Program-made: the position numbers and the translations under genes | Assembly: GCF_008107725.1 (NCBI RefSeq) | Contig: NZ_VIRN01000064.1 | Location: 868,001 to 932,000 of the forward strand | From: Marinobacter sp. BW6 | GTDB lineage: Bacteria; Pseudomonadota; Gammaproteobacteria; Pseudomonadales; Oleiphilaceae | Reading direction: 5' to 3' | DNA: 64,000 nt | Notes under the pieces: generated by a model | Seen by the model: the letters and a program-made list of their open reading frames with translations, nothing else | The model's database searches: none | Told to the model about the DNA's origin: nothing | In this document: positions 1-8,075 of the stretch, in pieces | Position numbering within the stretch: the stretch's first letter is position 1 | Layout of the letters: every line of letters starts with the position of its first letter

Positions 1-85
1 GGACTGTTGGCGCTTGAAATTCCGACAGTTGGCCCCATGTCCCTGACAGTTTCCAACGATTCATTCGACTTTTCAGGTGCCCTGC

Positions 86-949
86 ATGAGCAATTCTCCC
101 TACATCTTTGAAGCCACCATGGAAAATTTCCAGCAGAAGGTTATGGAAGCCTCTGCCAGCACGCCCATTCTGGTGGATGTCTGGGCTGAGTGGTGCGCTC
201 CCTGCAAGCAGTTGATGCCCTTGCTGGAAAAACTGGCCGACGATTATCAGGGCGCGTTCATGCTGGCCAAGGTGAATGCCGACGAGCAGGAGCAGCTTAC
301 CTCCAGCCTCGGCGTGCGCAGCCTGCCCACGGTCATCCTGGTCAAGAACGGTCAGGCAGTGGATGGCTTCAACGGTGCCCTGCCGGAAAGCGAAATCCGT
401 CAGGTTCTCGACAAGCATGTGGAGGCGCCCAAGGAAGACCCCTATGAGAAGGCCCACCGGATCTGGGAAGAAGGTGATGTGGAAGGCGCGCTGACGATCC
501 TGTCGCAGATGAACCAGGAGGATCCCGAGAACCTGAAGGTGCTGATTGATCTGGCCCAGTTGAAGGCGGAGATGGGCGATCTGGAAACGGCTGAGCAAGT
601 GCTTGAAAGCCTGCCTCCGGAAGAGAAAATGCAGCACCAGGCCAAACAGCTGGCGGCCCGGGTCAAGTTTCTCAGGCAATCTGCCGAGCTTCCACCGATC
701 AAGGATCTTGAAATGGCCCTGGAGCAGGACCCGAAAGACCCGAATGCACTGCACCAGTTGGCGCTTCACCACGTATTACAGGAGAACAACGCAGAGGCCA
801 TGGATCTGCTGATCCGGTTGATGCAGGTGGACAGCAAATACAAGGACGAAGTAGCCAAGACAACGCTGATCGAGTTGTTCGACAAGCTGGGCAACAACAA
901 CCCGGACGTACGGACCTATCGGCGGAAACTCTATACCTTGATGCACTGA
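86..949 (+). CDS. cnoX: Thioredoxin-TPR holdase, CnoX/YbbN family
   Basis: Predicted cytoplasmic chaperone-redox protein. The N-terminal thioredoxin fold (about residues 5-110) carries an intact WCAPC active site with Cys37 and Cys40. The rest (about 115-287) is helical and TPR-like with repeated acidic-leucine segments, as in the CnoX/YbbN family, whose members hold unfolding clients and can form mixed disulfides with them. A GTG at 77 lies nine bases upstream in frame. The ATG at 86 is preferred because the sequence then begins MSNSPYIF, a normal start for the family. The length (287 aa) fits. The CxxC is complete, whereas I recall the E. coli protein having lost the first Cys, so oxidoreductase activity is plausible here. 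Family assignment is firm; client range is inference. Confidence 0.9.
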   Translation: MSNSPYIFEATMENFQQKVMEASASTPILVDVWAEWCAPCKQLMPLLEKLADDYQGAFMLAKVNADEQEQLTSSLGVRSLPTVILVKNGQAVDGFNGALPESEIRQVLDKHVEAPKEDPYEKAHRIWEEGDVEGALTILSQMNQEDPENLKVLIDLAQLKAEMGDLETAEQVLESLPPEEKMQHQAKQLAARVKFLRQSAELPPIKDLEMALEQDPKDPNALHQLALHHVLQENNAEAMDLLIRLMQVDSKYKDEVAKTTLIELFDKLGNNNPDVRTYRRKLYTLMH

Positions 950-978
950 TCGTTTGGCGCTCGCCAAAAACAATGTAG

Positions 979-1007
979 GTCGGGTAGAGCCAAAGGCAAA
1001 ACCCGAC
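979..1007. repeat. REP-like short hairpin (GTCGGGT type)
   Basis: Seven-base arms GTCGGGT (979-985) and ACCCGAC (1001-1007) enclose a loop containing a GCC...GGC inner pair. The layout matches the hairpin at 50389-50416 (GTCGGATTA...TAATCCGAC with an inner GGC/GCC). Both look like members of a dispersed intergenic repeat. It ends 13 bases before the HNH start codon, so it could also shape translation of that gene. Confidence 0.5.
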
Positions 1008-1020
1008 TGGTATTTCCGCA

Positions 1021-1344
1021 ATGCTCAAACTTCCACCCCAGCCCGACAACTGTGAACTCTGCGAACGCCCGGTTGCCAGGCTCACCCGGCACCACTTGAT
1101 CCCGAAGCACCTGCACCGTAAAAAACGGTTCCAGAAACTGTTCTCCAAAGAAGAGCTCATCACCCGAACCCTCTGGGTGTGCCGACCCTGTCATAACGCC
1201 ATTCATAAAACTCGCTCGGAATACGAGCTTGGTTTGTACTTCAATACCCGGGAAAAGTTGCTGGAGTTGGAGGAGTTGCGGACGTTTGTTGAGTGGCTCA
1301 GGGACAAGCCAGAGGGGTTTGTGCCGAAGTTTCGAAGGAGGTGA
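1021..1344 (+). CDS. Small HNH-type zinc protein
   Basis: A 107-aa protein with a treble-clef/HNH pattern: Cys11-x2-Cys14, the RHHLIPKH stretch with His24-His25, then Cys54-x2-Cys57-His58 and His62. The two CxxC knuckles would hold a zinc ion, and the HH...N...H set is the usual nuclease core. The C-terminal third is basic and helical. No ribosome binding site is obvious before the ATG, and a short hairpin (979-1007) lies just upstream, so expression may be weak or depend on read-through from cnoX. It could nick DNA or only bind it; no partner gene suggests a specific role. It converges with the kamA-like gene. Confidence 0.7.
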   Translation: MLKLPPQPDNCELCERPVARLTRHHLIPKHLHRKKRFQKLFSKEELITRTLWVCRPCHNAIHKTRSEYELGLYFNTREKLLELEELRTFVEWLRDKPEGFVPKFRRR

Positions 1345-1348
1345 GCGG

Positions 1349-1383
1349 AACAGGGCCAGGTGGGGCTTCCATCTGGCCCTGTT
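1349..1383. terminator. Bidirectional terminator between HNH gene and kamA-like gene
   Basis: An 11-bp perfect stem (AACAGGGCCAG at 1349-1359 paired with 1373-1383) with a 13-nt loop lies between two convergent genes. The T content after the stem is modest on either strand. Confidence 0.55.
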
Positions 1384-1403
1384 TGCATAAGGGCAATGAG
1401 CTT

Positions 1404-2768
1404 TTAGCCGTTGCCCCTCTTCATGGCTTCATACTCATCCTCAAAGAAGAACTTCTCCTCTCCGAAGGCCGGTTCCAGCTCATGCAGCCAGGTGGCTGTC
1501 TCGCTGTACTTGGCGAAGAATGGGCGCTGAACCCAATCCGGATTGCGACCCTGCAGGAAGCGCAGCACCAAGACCTTCTCACCGTGTATTTCGGTAATGC
1601 CCTGAATCTCCACCTTGCCGGGGCCGGCGCTCATGGAGGGGCCGCGGGCGGTGCGGGCCAGGCCACTGACCTTTTTCATGGCTTCCCGATAGATGTGGAA
1701 AGCCTCCACAAGGGGCACTTCAAAGTAGTTCTTGGCGCCGGTGTCCCGTTCTACAAACATGTAGTAGGGGATGATGCCCAGCTGCACTTCTTTCTTCCAC
1801 AGTTTGGCCCAGGCGTCGGCATCGTCGTTGACGTGCTTGATCAGCGGGCCCTGGGCGCGGATCTCGGCGCCCGTAGCACGGATGCGGCGGATGGCCTCTT
1901 CGGCAATCTCGGTGGTGATTTCCTGCCAGTGGTTGTAGTGGGCCATGATGGCCACATGCTTGCCGGCGTCCACGAGACGGGCGAACAGGTCGATTAGTTC
2001 ATCGGCATCCTTGTCAGTCACAAAACGGTATGGCCAGAAGGTCAGCGCCTTGGTGCCGATGCGAATGGTCTGGATGTGGTCGAACTCAGGCTCCAACAAC
2101 GGCTCGAGGTACTGAACCAGGTTCTTGGTTTTCATGACCATGGGATCACCGCCGGTCACCAGCAGGTCGGTGACTTCTGTGTGCTCCTGCAGGTAGCCAT
2201 GAAGCTTCTCGGCTTCGGTGCTGGCCATTTTCAGGTCCTTGTCACCGACAAACTGTGCCCAGCGGAAACAGAAGGTACAGTAAGAGTGGCAGGTCTGACC
2301 CTGGGCCGGGAAAAACAGCACTGTCTCGCGGTACTTATGCTGAACACCGTCCAGCACCTCGCCGTCCAGCTCGGGCATGTTCATTTCCATCTGGCCTGCC
2401 GGGTGCGGGTTCAGTTCATCCCGGATTTCCTTGGCAACCGCCTGGATCTCTTTCTTGTCGGCACCTTCCCGGTGCATTTGTGCCATGCGCTCGTAATGCT
2501 CTTCTTTCAGCATGCCTTTTTGGGGGAAGACAAGCTGATAGATCGGGTCGTTGGGAACTTTGTCCCAGTTGATCAGTTCATTGATCACGTACTCGTTGAC
2601 CCGGAAAGGCAGCACGCTGGCGACCACCTTCATTTCGAACAGGGTCTCCTCAGGGAGATTCTGGATGACTTCAATCTTGTCGAGCTGGCGGTCCGTGTAG
2701 ACCTTGAAACGCCGTTCCTCGAACTCCGTAGTGGGAATCCGGTTCGGAAAGGTGACGATGGAGTTCAT
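1404..2768 (-). CDS. KamA-family radical SAM protein (lysine 2,3-aminomutase-like)
   Basis: A 454-aa radical SAM/PLP enzyme. The iron-sulfur motif is Cys160-x3-Cys164-x2-Cys167 (CHSYCTFC), followed by the SAM-binding GGDPM at 206-210. A PGKVE segment near the C-terminus supplies Lys385, the expected PLP-binding lysine of this family. Family members move an amino group between neighbouring carbons of lysine, glutamate or similar. The protein is much longer than EpmB (about 340 aa), which acts on elongation factor P, and no epm gene is nearby. The C-terminus has no cysteines, so the zinc-binding cysteine cluster known from clostridial lysine aminomutase is absent, and the segment after the substrate-binding region (FVERDTGA) differs from what I recall of lysine enzymes. 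The true substrate is therefore open. It is monocistronic, with a perfect palindrome 31-51 bases upstream. Confidence 0.85.
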   Translation of the reverse strand: MNSIVTFPNRIPTTEFEERRFKVYTDRQLDKIEVIQNLPEETLFEMKVVASVLPFRVNEYVINELINWDKVPNDPIYQLVFPQKGMLKEEHYERMAQMHREGADKKEIQAVAKEIRDELNPHPAGQMEMNMPELDGEVLDGVQHKYRETVLFFPAQGQTCHSYCTFCFRWAQFVGDKDLKMASTEAEKLHGYLQEHTEVTDLLVTGGDPMVMKTKNLVQYLEPLLEPEFDHIQTIRIGTKALTFWPYRFVTDKDADELIDLFARLVDAGKHVAIMAHYNHWQEITTEIAEEAIRRIRATGAEIRAQGPLIKHVNDDADAWAKLWKKEVQLGIIPYYMFVERDTGAKNYFEVPLVEAFHIYREAMKKVSGLARTARGPSMSAGPGKVEIQGITEIHGEKVLVLRFLQGRNPDWVQRPFFAKYSETATWLHELEPAFGEEKFFFEDEYEAMKRGNG

Positions 2769-2798
2769 AGGTCGCCCTCTGTTGGTGTTAATGACAGC

Positions 2799-2819
2799 AA
2801 AAGTGGTCCGACCACTTTT
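2799..2819. promoter_or_regulatory. FadR/GntR-type palindromic operator upstream of kamA-like gene
   Basis: Ten-base arms AAAAGTGGTC and GACCACTTTT flank a single central C at 2809: a perfect 21-bp odd palindrome. Its centre, TGGTCCGACCA, has the TGGTCnGACCA form bound by FadR-subfamily GntR regulators (established family knowledge). The same core appears twice at 27307-27438 beside a GntR gene. It lies in the promoter region of the minus-strand kamA-like gene. Which regulator binds is inference. Confidence 0.6.
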
Positions 2820-3440
2820 TCGGTGGTTAAAAATCAGGCAGGCGAGTATACATAAATGGGGGGTTATTTTCAGGTCTAATTAAAAAGTTCCGGTAAATCA
2901 GATGAGTGTCGGGTGAGATCTGGCTGAAAATTCAATAAAAAGCGTTAAATTCGGCGAATGAGGGACAAATAGCGGCGAGCAGATCGTTTAGCGTGGTAAT
3001 CAATTTTCCCGTTGACAAGAATGCTACGACATTGGTCGCAGTCTGGTTGTCTGATGGTCCAAAAACGGTCATTCTTCCGTAAGTAATCGCAAGTAGCCGC
3101 TCCGAAATGGAATTCCATAGGACTTTAATTGAGTTTGATGACTTAAATGTAGTAAAAATACTACGGAATCGGGTGGGCTGATCCACGCACTTCGTCTGAA
3201 TTTTGGCAAGCCTCGGGGTCAAAAGCCCGGGAAGCGGTGCTGTCAGGCAGGAAAAGTGTGAAAGCTGTTCTATGCTTTGTACAGGTTCTGTGTACTGGGA
3301 GCCGGTACACCTGGCAGGCATAAGTAGTCAGTTAAAGACTCTTTGAATACCCATAACAAAACACTGCATTCCATCGCAGCTTATCGACACCGCAACGCGC
3401 CCGGCTGCTGATCGTGGCGGCGCTGCACTTTTTGATGCCA
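2820..3440. other. Long gene-free region upstream of aceE
   Basis: About 680 bases separate the kamA-like start from aceE (2769-3453). Apart from the operator at 2799-2819 I see no convincing gene. The stretch is AT-richer than its flanks and holds a small hairpin GTAGTA-AAAA-TACTAC (3149-3164). The longest reading frame (2932-3321, minus) has no ribosome binding site and unusual composition. It probably holds the aceEF promoter and leader, and possibly a decayed gene. Confidence 0.5.
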
Positions 3441-3453
3441 AGGGGAGGGTTTG

Positions 3454-6117
3454 ATGTACCAGGATGATGATCCCATTGAAACCAGTGAATGGCTGGACGC
3501 GCTGGAATCTCTGATCGAGAACGAAGGCGTTGACCGGGCCAAATACATTCTTGAGAGGCTCTCCGAGCGGGCGAGCCGCGATGGAACCGAGCTACCTTAT
3601 TCAATTACCACGCCATTCCGGAACAGCATTCCGGTGTCTCAACAGGCGCCCATGCCCGGCGACCTCTTTATGGAGCGTCGTATCCGCTCTCTGATCCGCT
3701 GGAACGCCATGGCCATGGTCATGCGTGCCAACCAGCGCCCCGGAGACCTTGGTGGCCATGTTTCTTCGTTCTCGTCGGCTGCGACGCTCTACGATGTTGG
3801 CTTCAACTACTTCTTCCACGGCGGCGACGAAAAGCGCGAATCCGATCTGGTTTACTTCCAGGGACATTCTTCACCTGGTATCTATGCGCGCTCCTTCCTC
3901 GAGGGTCGATTCGACGAAAAAGACCTGGACAAGTACCGCGAGGAAGTAGACGGCACTGGCCTTTCCTCCTATCCGCACCCCTGGCTGATGCCGGATTACT
4001 GGCAGTTCCCCACGGTTTCAATGGGCCTCGGTCCGATTCAGGCGATTTACCAGGCGCACGTGATGAAGTACCTGGATAGCCGGGAACTCATTGAGATGGG
4101 CGACCGCAAGGTGTGGTGTTTTGTCGGTGACGGCGAGTGCGACGAGCCGGAAACCCTGGGGTCCATCTCCATGGCTGGCCGGGAAAACCTCAGCAACCTG
4201 ATCTTTGTGGTTAACTGCAACCTTCAGCGTCTGGATGGGCCTGTGCGCGGTAACGGCAAGATCATTCAGGAGCTTGAGGGCGTCTTCCGCGGTGCCGGTT
4301 GGAACGTGCTGAAAGTTGTCTGGGGTCGCCACTGGGATCCCCTGTTCGAGAGGGACAAGGAAGGAAAGATGCAGCACGTCATGGACGAGGTCTGCGACGG
4401 CGACCTGCAGAACTTCAAGAGCAATGGCCCGGCCTATACCCGTAAGAATTTCTTCGGCAAGTATCCCGAAACCGCCAAGCTGGTTGAGGATTTGTCGGAT
4501 GAGGAGATCAACAAGCTCAACCGGGGTGGCCATGATCCGTACAAGATCTATGCAGCCTTCCACCATGCTATCAACAAGAACGGTGGGCGCCCGACCGTCA
4601 TCCTGGCTCACACCATCAAGGGCTATGGCTTCGGTGAAGCCGGCGAGGCGCAGAATACAGCCCACTCTCTGAAAAAGCTTGATATTGAGCAACTGAAGTC
4701 GTTCCGCGACCGCTTTGCGGTGCCGCTGAAGGACGAGGAGCTCAAGGACGTTCCCTACTACCGGCCAGCGCCGGATAGCCCGGAAATCGTCTACATGAAG
4801 AAGCGCCGGCAGGAGCTGGGTGGGTTCTATCCCAAGCGGCGCAAAGATTGCCAGCCGCTGCAGATTCCTGATCTGGACATCTTCAAGGCGGTACTGGAGG
4901 GTTCCGGCGATCGGAAGATCTCCACCACCATGGCCTTCGTTCGTATCCTGACCGCTCTGACAAAAGACAAGCGTATCGGCAAGCGCGTGGTACCGATCGT
5001 ACCCGACGAAGCCCGTACCTTTGGTATGGAAGGCATGTTCCGTCAGCTGGGTATCTACACAGCCGAGGGTCAGAAGTATGTGCCAGAAGACCGTGATCAG
5101 ATCATGTATTACCGGGAAGACAAGAAGGGTCAGATCCTTGAGGAAGGTATCAACGAGGATGGCTCCATGGCGGCCTGGATGGCAGCAGCAACGTCATACA
5201 GCACCAACAACTTCCCGCTGATCCCGTTCTACATCTTCTACTCGATGTTCGGCTTCCAGCGCGTTGGCGATCTGGCGTGGGCCTCCGGCGACATCCAGGC
5301 CCGTGGTTTCCTGATCGGCGGTACCGCCGGGCGGACCACCCTGAATGGCGAAGGCCTGCAGCACCAGGACGGCCACAGCCATGTGCTGGCTAACACCATT
5401 CCGAACTGTAAGGCCTACGATCCGGCTTACGGTTATGAAATGGCGGTCGTGCTCCGCAAGGGTATGAAGGAGATGTTCGAGGACAACCAGAACGTCTTCT
5501 ACTACCTGACCATCGAGAACGAGAACTACGAACAGCCGGCAATGCCCAAGGATTGTGAGGACGGCATCATCAAGGGTATGTACAAGTTCGAGTCTGTTGA
5601 AACCAAAGGCAATAAGAAGACGCCTCGGGTTCAGCTGCTTGGTGCCGGCGCGATCCTCAACGAAGTGCGCGAAGCGGCCCAGATGCTGAAAGACGACTGG
5701 GGGGTTGCCTCCGATGTGTGGAGTGTCACCAGCTTCAATGAGCTTGCCCGTGAAGGCCTGCACGTAGAGCGCTGGAACCGTCTGCACCCGGATGACAAGC
5801 CCAAGAAGGCCTACGTAACCCAGTGCCTGGAGAAGCAGAGCGGGCCGGTGGTGTCGTCCACCGATTACATCAAGCTGCACTCCGAGCAGCTCCGGGCGTT
5901 CATCCCGAAAACCTACCTGACCCTCGGCACCGACGGCTTTGGCCGCAGTGACACCCGGGAAAAGCTTCGCAGCTTCTTTGAAGTCGACCGTTACTACGTA
6001 ACAGTCACGGCGCTGTCAGCTCTGGCCAAGGACGGTGAGGTGAAGAACGATGTGGTTCTCGAAGCCATGCGCAAGTACGGAATCGATCGCAACAAAACGA
6101 ACCCGGTGCTGAGCTAA
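3454..6117 (+). CDS. aceE: Pyruvate dehydrogenase E1 component (homodimeric type)
   Basis: Thiamine-diphosphate enzyme that decarboxylates pyruvate and reductively acetylates the lipoyl arms of AceF in the cytoplasmic pyruvate dehydrogenase complex. The 887-aa length is standard for the single-chain E1. The ThDP/Mg motif is visible as GDGECDEPE starting at residue 225, ending in an NxN element (VVNCNLQ); the N-terminal segment rich in Asp/Glu resembles the E2-binding tail. A TTG at 3451 is in frame, but the ATG at 3454 sits well behind a strong AGGGGAGGG ribosome binding site. aceF follows after ten bases, so the two form an operon; lpd (E3) is not in the window. No pdhR gene is adjacent. Confidence 0.97.
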   Translation: MYQDDDPIETSEWLDALESLIENEGVDRAKYILERLSERASRDGTELPYSITTPFRNSIPVSQQAPMPGDLFMERRIRSLIRWNAMAMVMRANQRPGDLGGHVSSFSSAATLYDVGFNYFFHGGDEKRESDLVYFQGHSSPGIYARSFLEGRFDEKDLDKYREEVDGTGLSSYPHPWLMPDYWQFPTVSMGLGPIQAIYQAHVMKYLDSRELIEMGDRKVWCFVGDGECDEPETLGSISMAGRENLSNLIFVVNCNLQRLDGPVRGNGKIIQELEGVFRGAGWNVLKVVWGRHWDPLFERDKEGKMQHVMDEVCDGDLQNFKSNGPAYTRKNFFGKYPETAKLVEDLSDEEINKLNRGGHDPYKIYAAFHHAINKNGGRPTVILAHTIKGYGFGEAGEAQNTAHSLKKLDIEQLKSFRDRFAVPLKDEELKDVPYYRPAPDSPEIVYMKKRRQELGGFYPKRRKDCQPLQIPDLDIFKAVLEGSGDRKISTTMAFVRILTALTKDKRIGKRVVPIVPDEARTFGMEGMFRQLGIYTAEGQKYVPEDRDQIMYYREDKKGQILEEGINEDGSMAAWMAAATSYSTNNFPLIPFYIFYSMFGFQRVGDLAWASGDIQARGFLIGGTAGRTTLNGEGLQHQDGHSHVLANTIPNCKAYDPAYGYEMAVVLRKGMKEMFEDNQNVFYYLTIENENYEQPAMPKDCEDGIIKGMYKFESVETKGNKKTPRVQLLGAGAILNEVREAAQMLKDDWGVASDVWSVTSFNELAREGLHVERWNRLHPDDKPKKAYVTQCLEKQSGPVVSSTDYIKLHSEQLRAFIPKTYLTLGTDGFGRSDTREKLRSFFEVDRYYVTVTALSALAKDGEVKNDVVLEAMRKYGIDRNKTNPVLS

Positions 6118-6127
6118 GGAGACCGCC

Positions 6128-7789
6128 ATGAGTGAACAGGAAATCAAGGTTCCGGATCTCGGCGGTGCGGATGAGGTCGAGGTTATCGAAATCACCGTCA
6201 GTGCAGGGGATTCGGTTGAAGCAGAAGATCCGATCCTGACCGTAGAGTCAGACAAAGCGTCTGTTGAATTGCCGTCTCCCGGTGCCGGCAAGATCACCAA
6301 GATCACCGTCAAGGTGGGTGACAAGGTCAAGGAAGGCGACGTCGTCGGGATGATGGAAGCCAGCGCCGATAGCGGTGGCTCTGACGATTCCGAGGAAAAG
6401 CCGGAAGGAAAAGCCGAGGAAAAGAGCGAAGCCAAGCAGGAAGAGAAGTCCGAAGAGAGCAAGCCGGCGCCTAAGAAGGCTTCCGGTGGCTCCCGCAAGG
6501 AAACCGTGAAGGTTCCCGCGCTGGATGGCTTCGACAATGTCCCGGTTATCGAAATCAACGTCGCTGAAGGCGATACCATTGAAGCCGACGATCCTCTGGT
6601 AACGGTGGAATCCGACAAGGCGACGATGGAGATTCCCTCTCCCTACTCGGGCAAGGTGGGCAAGATCCTGGTGTCCGAGGGTGACAAGCTCTCCGAGGGC
6701 CATGAACTGCTTGAGATGACCGTTCAGGAAGAAGGCGGTGATGAGGAAGCCTCTGAGGCGGCGTCTGAAGAACCGGCGAAGGAAGAGAAGTCGGAGTCGA
6801 AGTCCGAAGAGAAGCCAAAGCAGCAAGCAGAGTCTGCCCCTGAGCCTCAGGGCGCGACCTATGAGCCGCCCACGCCTGGCGCGAAGGTCCATGCTGGCCC
6901 GGCCGTTCGCAAACTGGCCCGTGAGCTGGGTGCCGATCTGGCCCGCATCAAGGGCTCTGGCCCCAAGGGGCGTATCATCAAGGACGATGTCCACGCCTAT
7001 GTGAAGAGCCAGCTCAAGCAGGCTCAACAGGGTGGCGGTGTTGCCACCGGCTCCGGTATCCCCGGGGTCAAGCTGCCAGACTTCAGCCAGTTTGGTGAGG
7101 TGAAGCGCGAGGCCATGTCGCGGATGATGTTCGCCACGGCGAACAACATGCAGCGCAGCTGGCTGAACGTGCCTCACGTGACCCAGTTCGAGGATGCGGA
7201 CATCACCGATATGGAGGATTTCCGCAAGGCCCAGAAGGCAGCCGGCGAGAAGAAGGGCGTGAAGATGACGCCGCTTCCGTTCCTGCTGAAAGCCTGTGCC
7301 ACGGCGCTGGCAGAACTGCCCCAGTTTAACGTGTCTCTGGACATGGAACGGAAGGAGGTGGTTCGCAAGCAGTACATTCACATCGGGATTGCGGTGGATA
7401 CGCCCAACGGGTTGATGGTGCCGGTGATCAAGGATGTGGATAAGAAGGGCTTGTGGGAGCTTGCTGCGGAGAGCGCCGAGCTTGCCCAGAAAGCCCGGGA
7501 CAAGCAGTTGAAGCCGGCAGAGATGCAGGGTGCCTGTTTTACCATCACCAGTCTGGGTGGTATTGGCGGCACGGCATTTACGCCGATCGTGAATACGCCG
7601 GAGGTGGCGATTCTGGGTGTTTCCAAGGCGGCGATGAAGCCGGTTTGGGATGGCAAGGAGTTCCAGCCCCGGTTGATGCTGCCGTTATCGCTGTCTTACG
7701 ATCACCGCGCGGTGAATGGGGCGGATGCTGCCCGCTTTACCACGGTGCTCAGTCAGCTTCTTGGGGATATTCGTACCCTTCTGCTGTGA
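6128..7789 (+). CDS. aceF: Dihydrolipoamide acetyltransferase, pyruvate dehydrogenase E2
   Basis: Forms the core of the pyruvate dehydrogenase complex and transfers acetyl groups from lipoyl-lysine to CoA. The domains run in order: lipoyl 1 (Lys43 in ESDKAS), acidic/Lys/Ala linker, lipoyl 2 (Lys164 in ESDKAT), second flexible linker (about 200-250), peripheral-subunit-binding domain (255-292, ending GPKGRIIKDDV), and catalytic acetyltransferase domain (about 320-553). The catalytic motif reads DHRAVNG with His526 and Asn530, where many family members have HxxxDG; I recall the same Asp-to-Asn change in pseudomonad AceF, so this is lineage-typical rather than inactivating. Two lipoyl domains rather than three. 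Translated from a GGAG site immediately after aceE. Confidence 0.96.
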   Translation: MSEQEIKVPDLGGADEVEVIEITVSAGDSVEAEDPILTVESDKASVELPSPGAGKITKITVKVGDKVKEGDVVGMMEASADSGGSDDSEEKPEGKAEEKSEAKQEEKSEESKPAPKKASGGSRKETVKVPALDGFDNVPVIEINVAEGDTIEADDPLVTVESDKATMEIPSPYSGKVGKILVSEGDKLSEGHELLEMTVQEEGGDEEASEAASEEPAKEEKSESKSEEKPKQQAESAPEPQGATYEPPTPGAKVHAGPAVRKLARELGADLARIKGSGPKGRIIKDDVHAYVKSQLKQAQQGGGVATGSGIPGVKLPDFSQFGEVKREAMSRMMFATANNMQRSWLNVPHVTQFEDADITDMEDFRKAQKAAGEKKGVKMTPLPFLLKACATALAELPQFNVSLDMERKEVVRKQYIHIGIAVDTPNGLMVPVIKDVDKKGLWELAAESAELAQKARDKQLKPAEMQGACFTITSLGGIGGTAFTPIVNTPEVAILGVSKAAMKPVWDGKEFQPRLMLPLSLSYDHRAVNGADAARFTTVLSQLLGDIRTLLL

Positions 7790-7831
7790 TAGCCGCTAGA
7801 TCCGCTCCCAGCCTTTGAGGTTTGGGGGCGG

Positions 7832-7943
7832 CGAGAGAGGCGGGCAATACGATTCAGGACACGCTACAAGCACATCCCTGTGCGCTTGTTTCGGGCCATC
7901 CATGGCCCTCTACAGTCCTGAATCGTATTGCCCGCCTCTCTCG
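7832..7943. repeat. Long hairpin element, copy 1 (29-bp arms, 54-nt conserved core)
   Basis: Perfect 29-bp inverted repeat (7832-7860 and 7915-7943) around a 54-nt core (7861-7914). The core contains two small hairpins with CC in the loop: GCACATCCCTGTGC and GGCCATCCATGGCC. A second copy with a core of the same length lies at 23133-23236 in reverse orientation; 44 of 54 core positions match while the arms are different sequences. Both copies share GGCGGG in the outer part of the arm. It sits between convergent aceF and the porin. I cannot name the family. Confidence 0.85.
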
Positions 7944-8021
7944 TTTTAGCCCCTAGCTGTTCGCTGCTTGCTGTTCATATTGTTGCGTCAGGCCAGCCTT
8001 CATAAATCCCGCACAAACAAA

Positions 8022-8045
8022 AACCCCGGCCGGAGCCGGGGTTTC
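8022..8045 (-). terminator. Terminator of the porin gene
   Basis: A 10-bp stem (AAACCCCGGC paired with GCCGGGGTTT) with a CGGA loop, followed on the minus strand by a T-rich run, lies 31 bases past the porin stop codon. Confidence 0.85.
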
Positions 8046-8075
8046 TGCTGAGTTAACTAACTTCTAACGGAAGGA

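Noticed and set aside
2932..3321. 129-codon minus-strand frame in the aceE upstream region
   Set aside because: No ribosome binding site, odd Ser/Thr/Leu-rich composition and no recognisable domain; treated as non-coding.
5194..5880. Long antisense frame inside aceE (and similar long frames opposite aceF, astB, RND pump and gpmI)
   Set aside because: Shadow frames of G+C-rich coding sequence; the sense genes are strongly conserved families.
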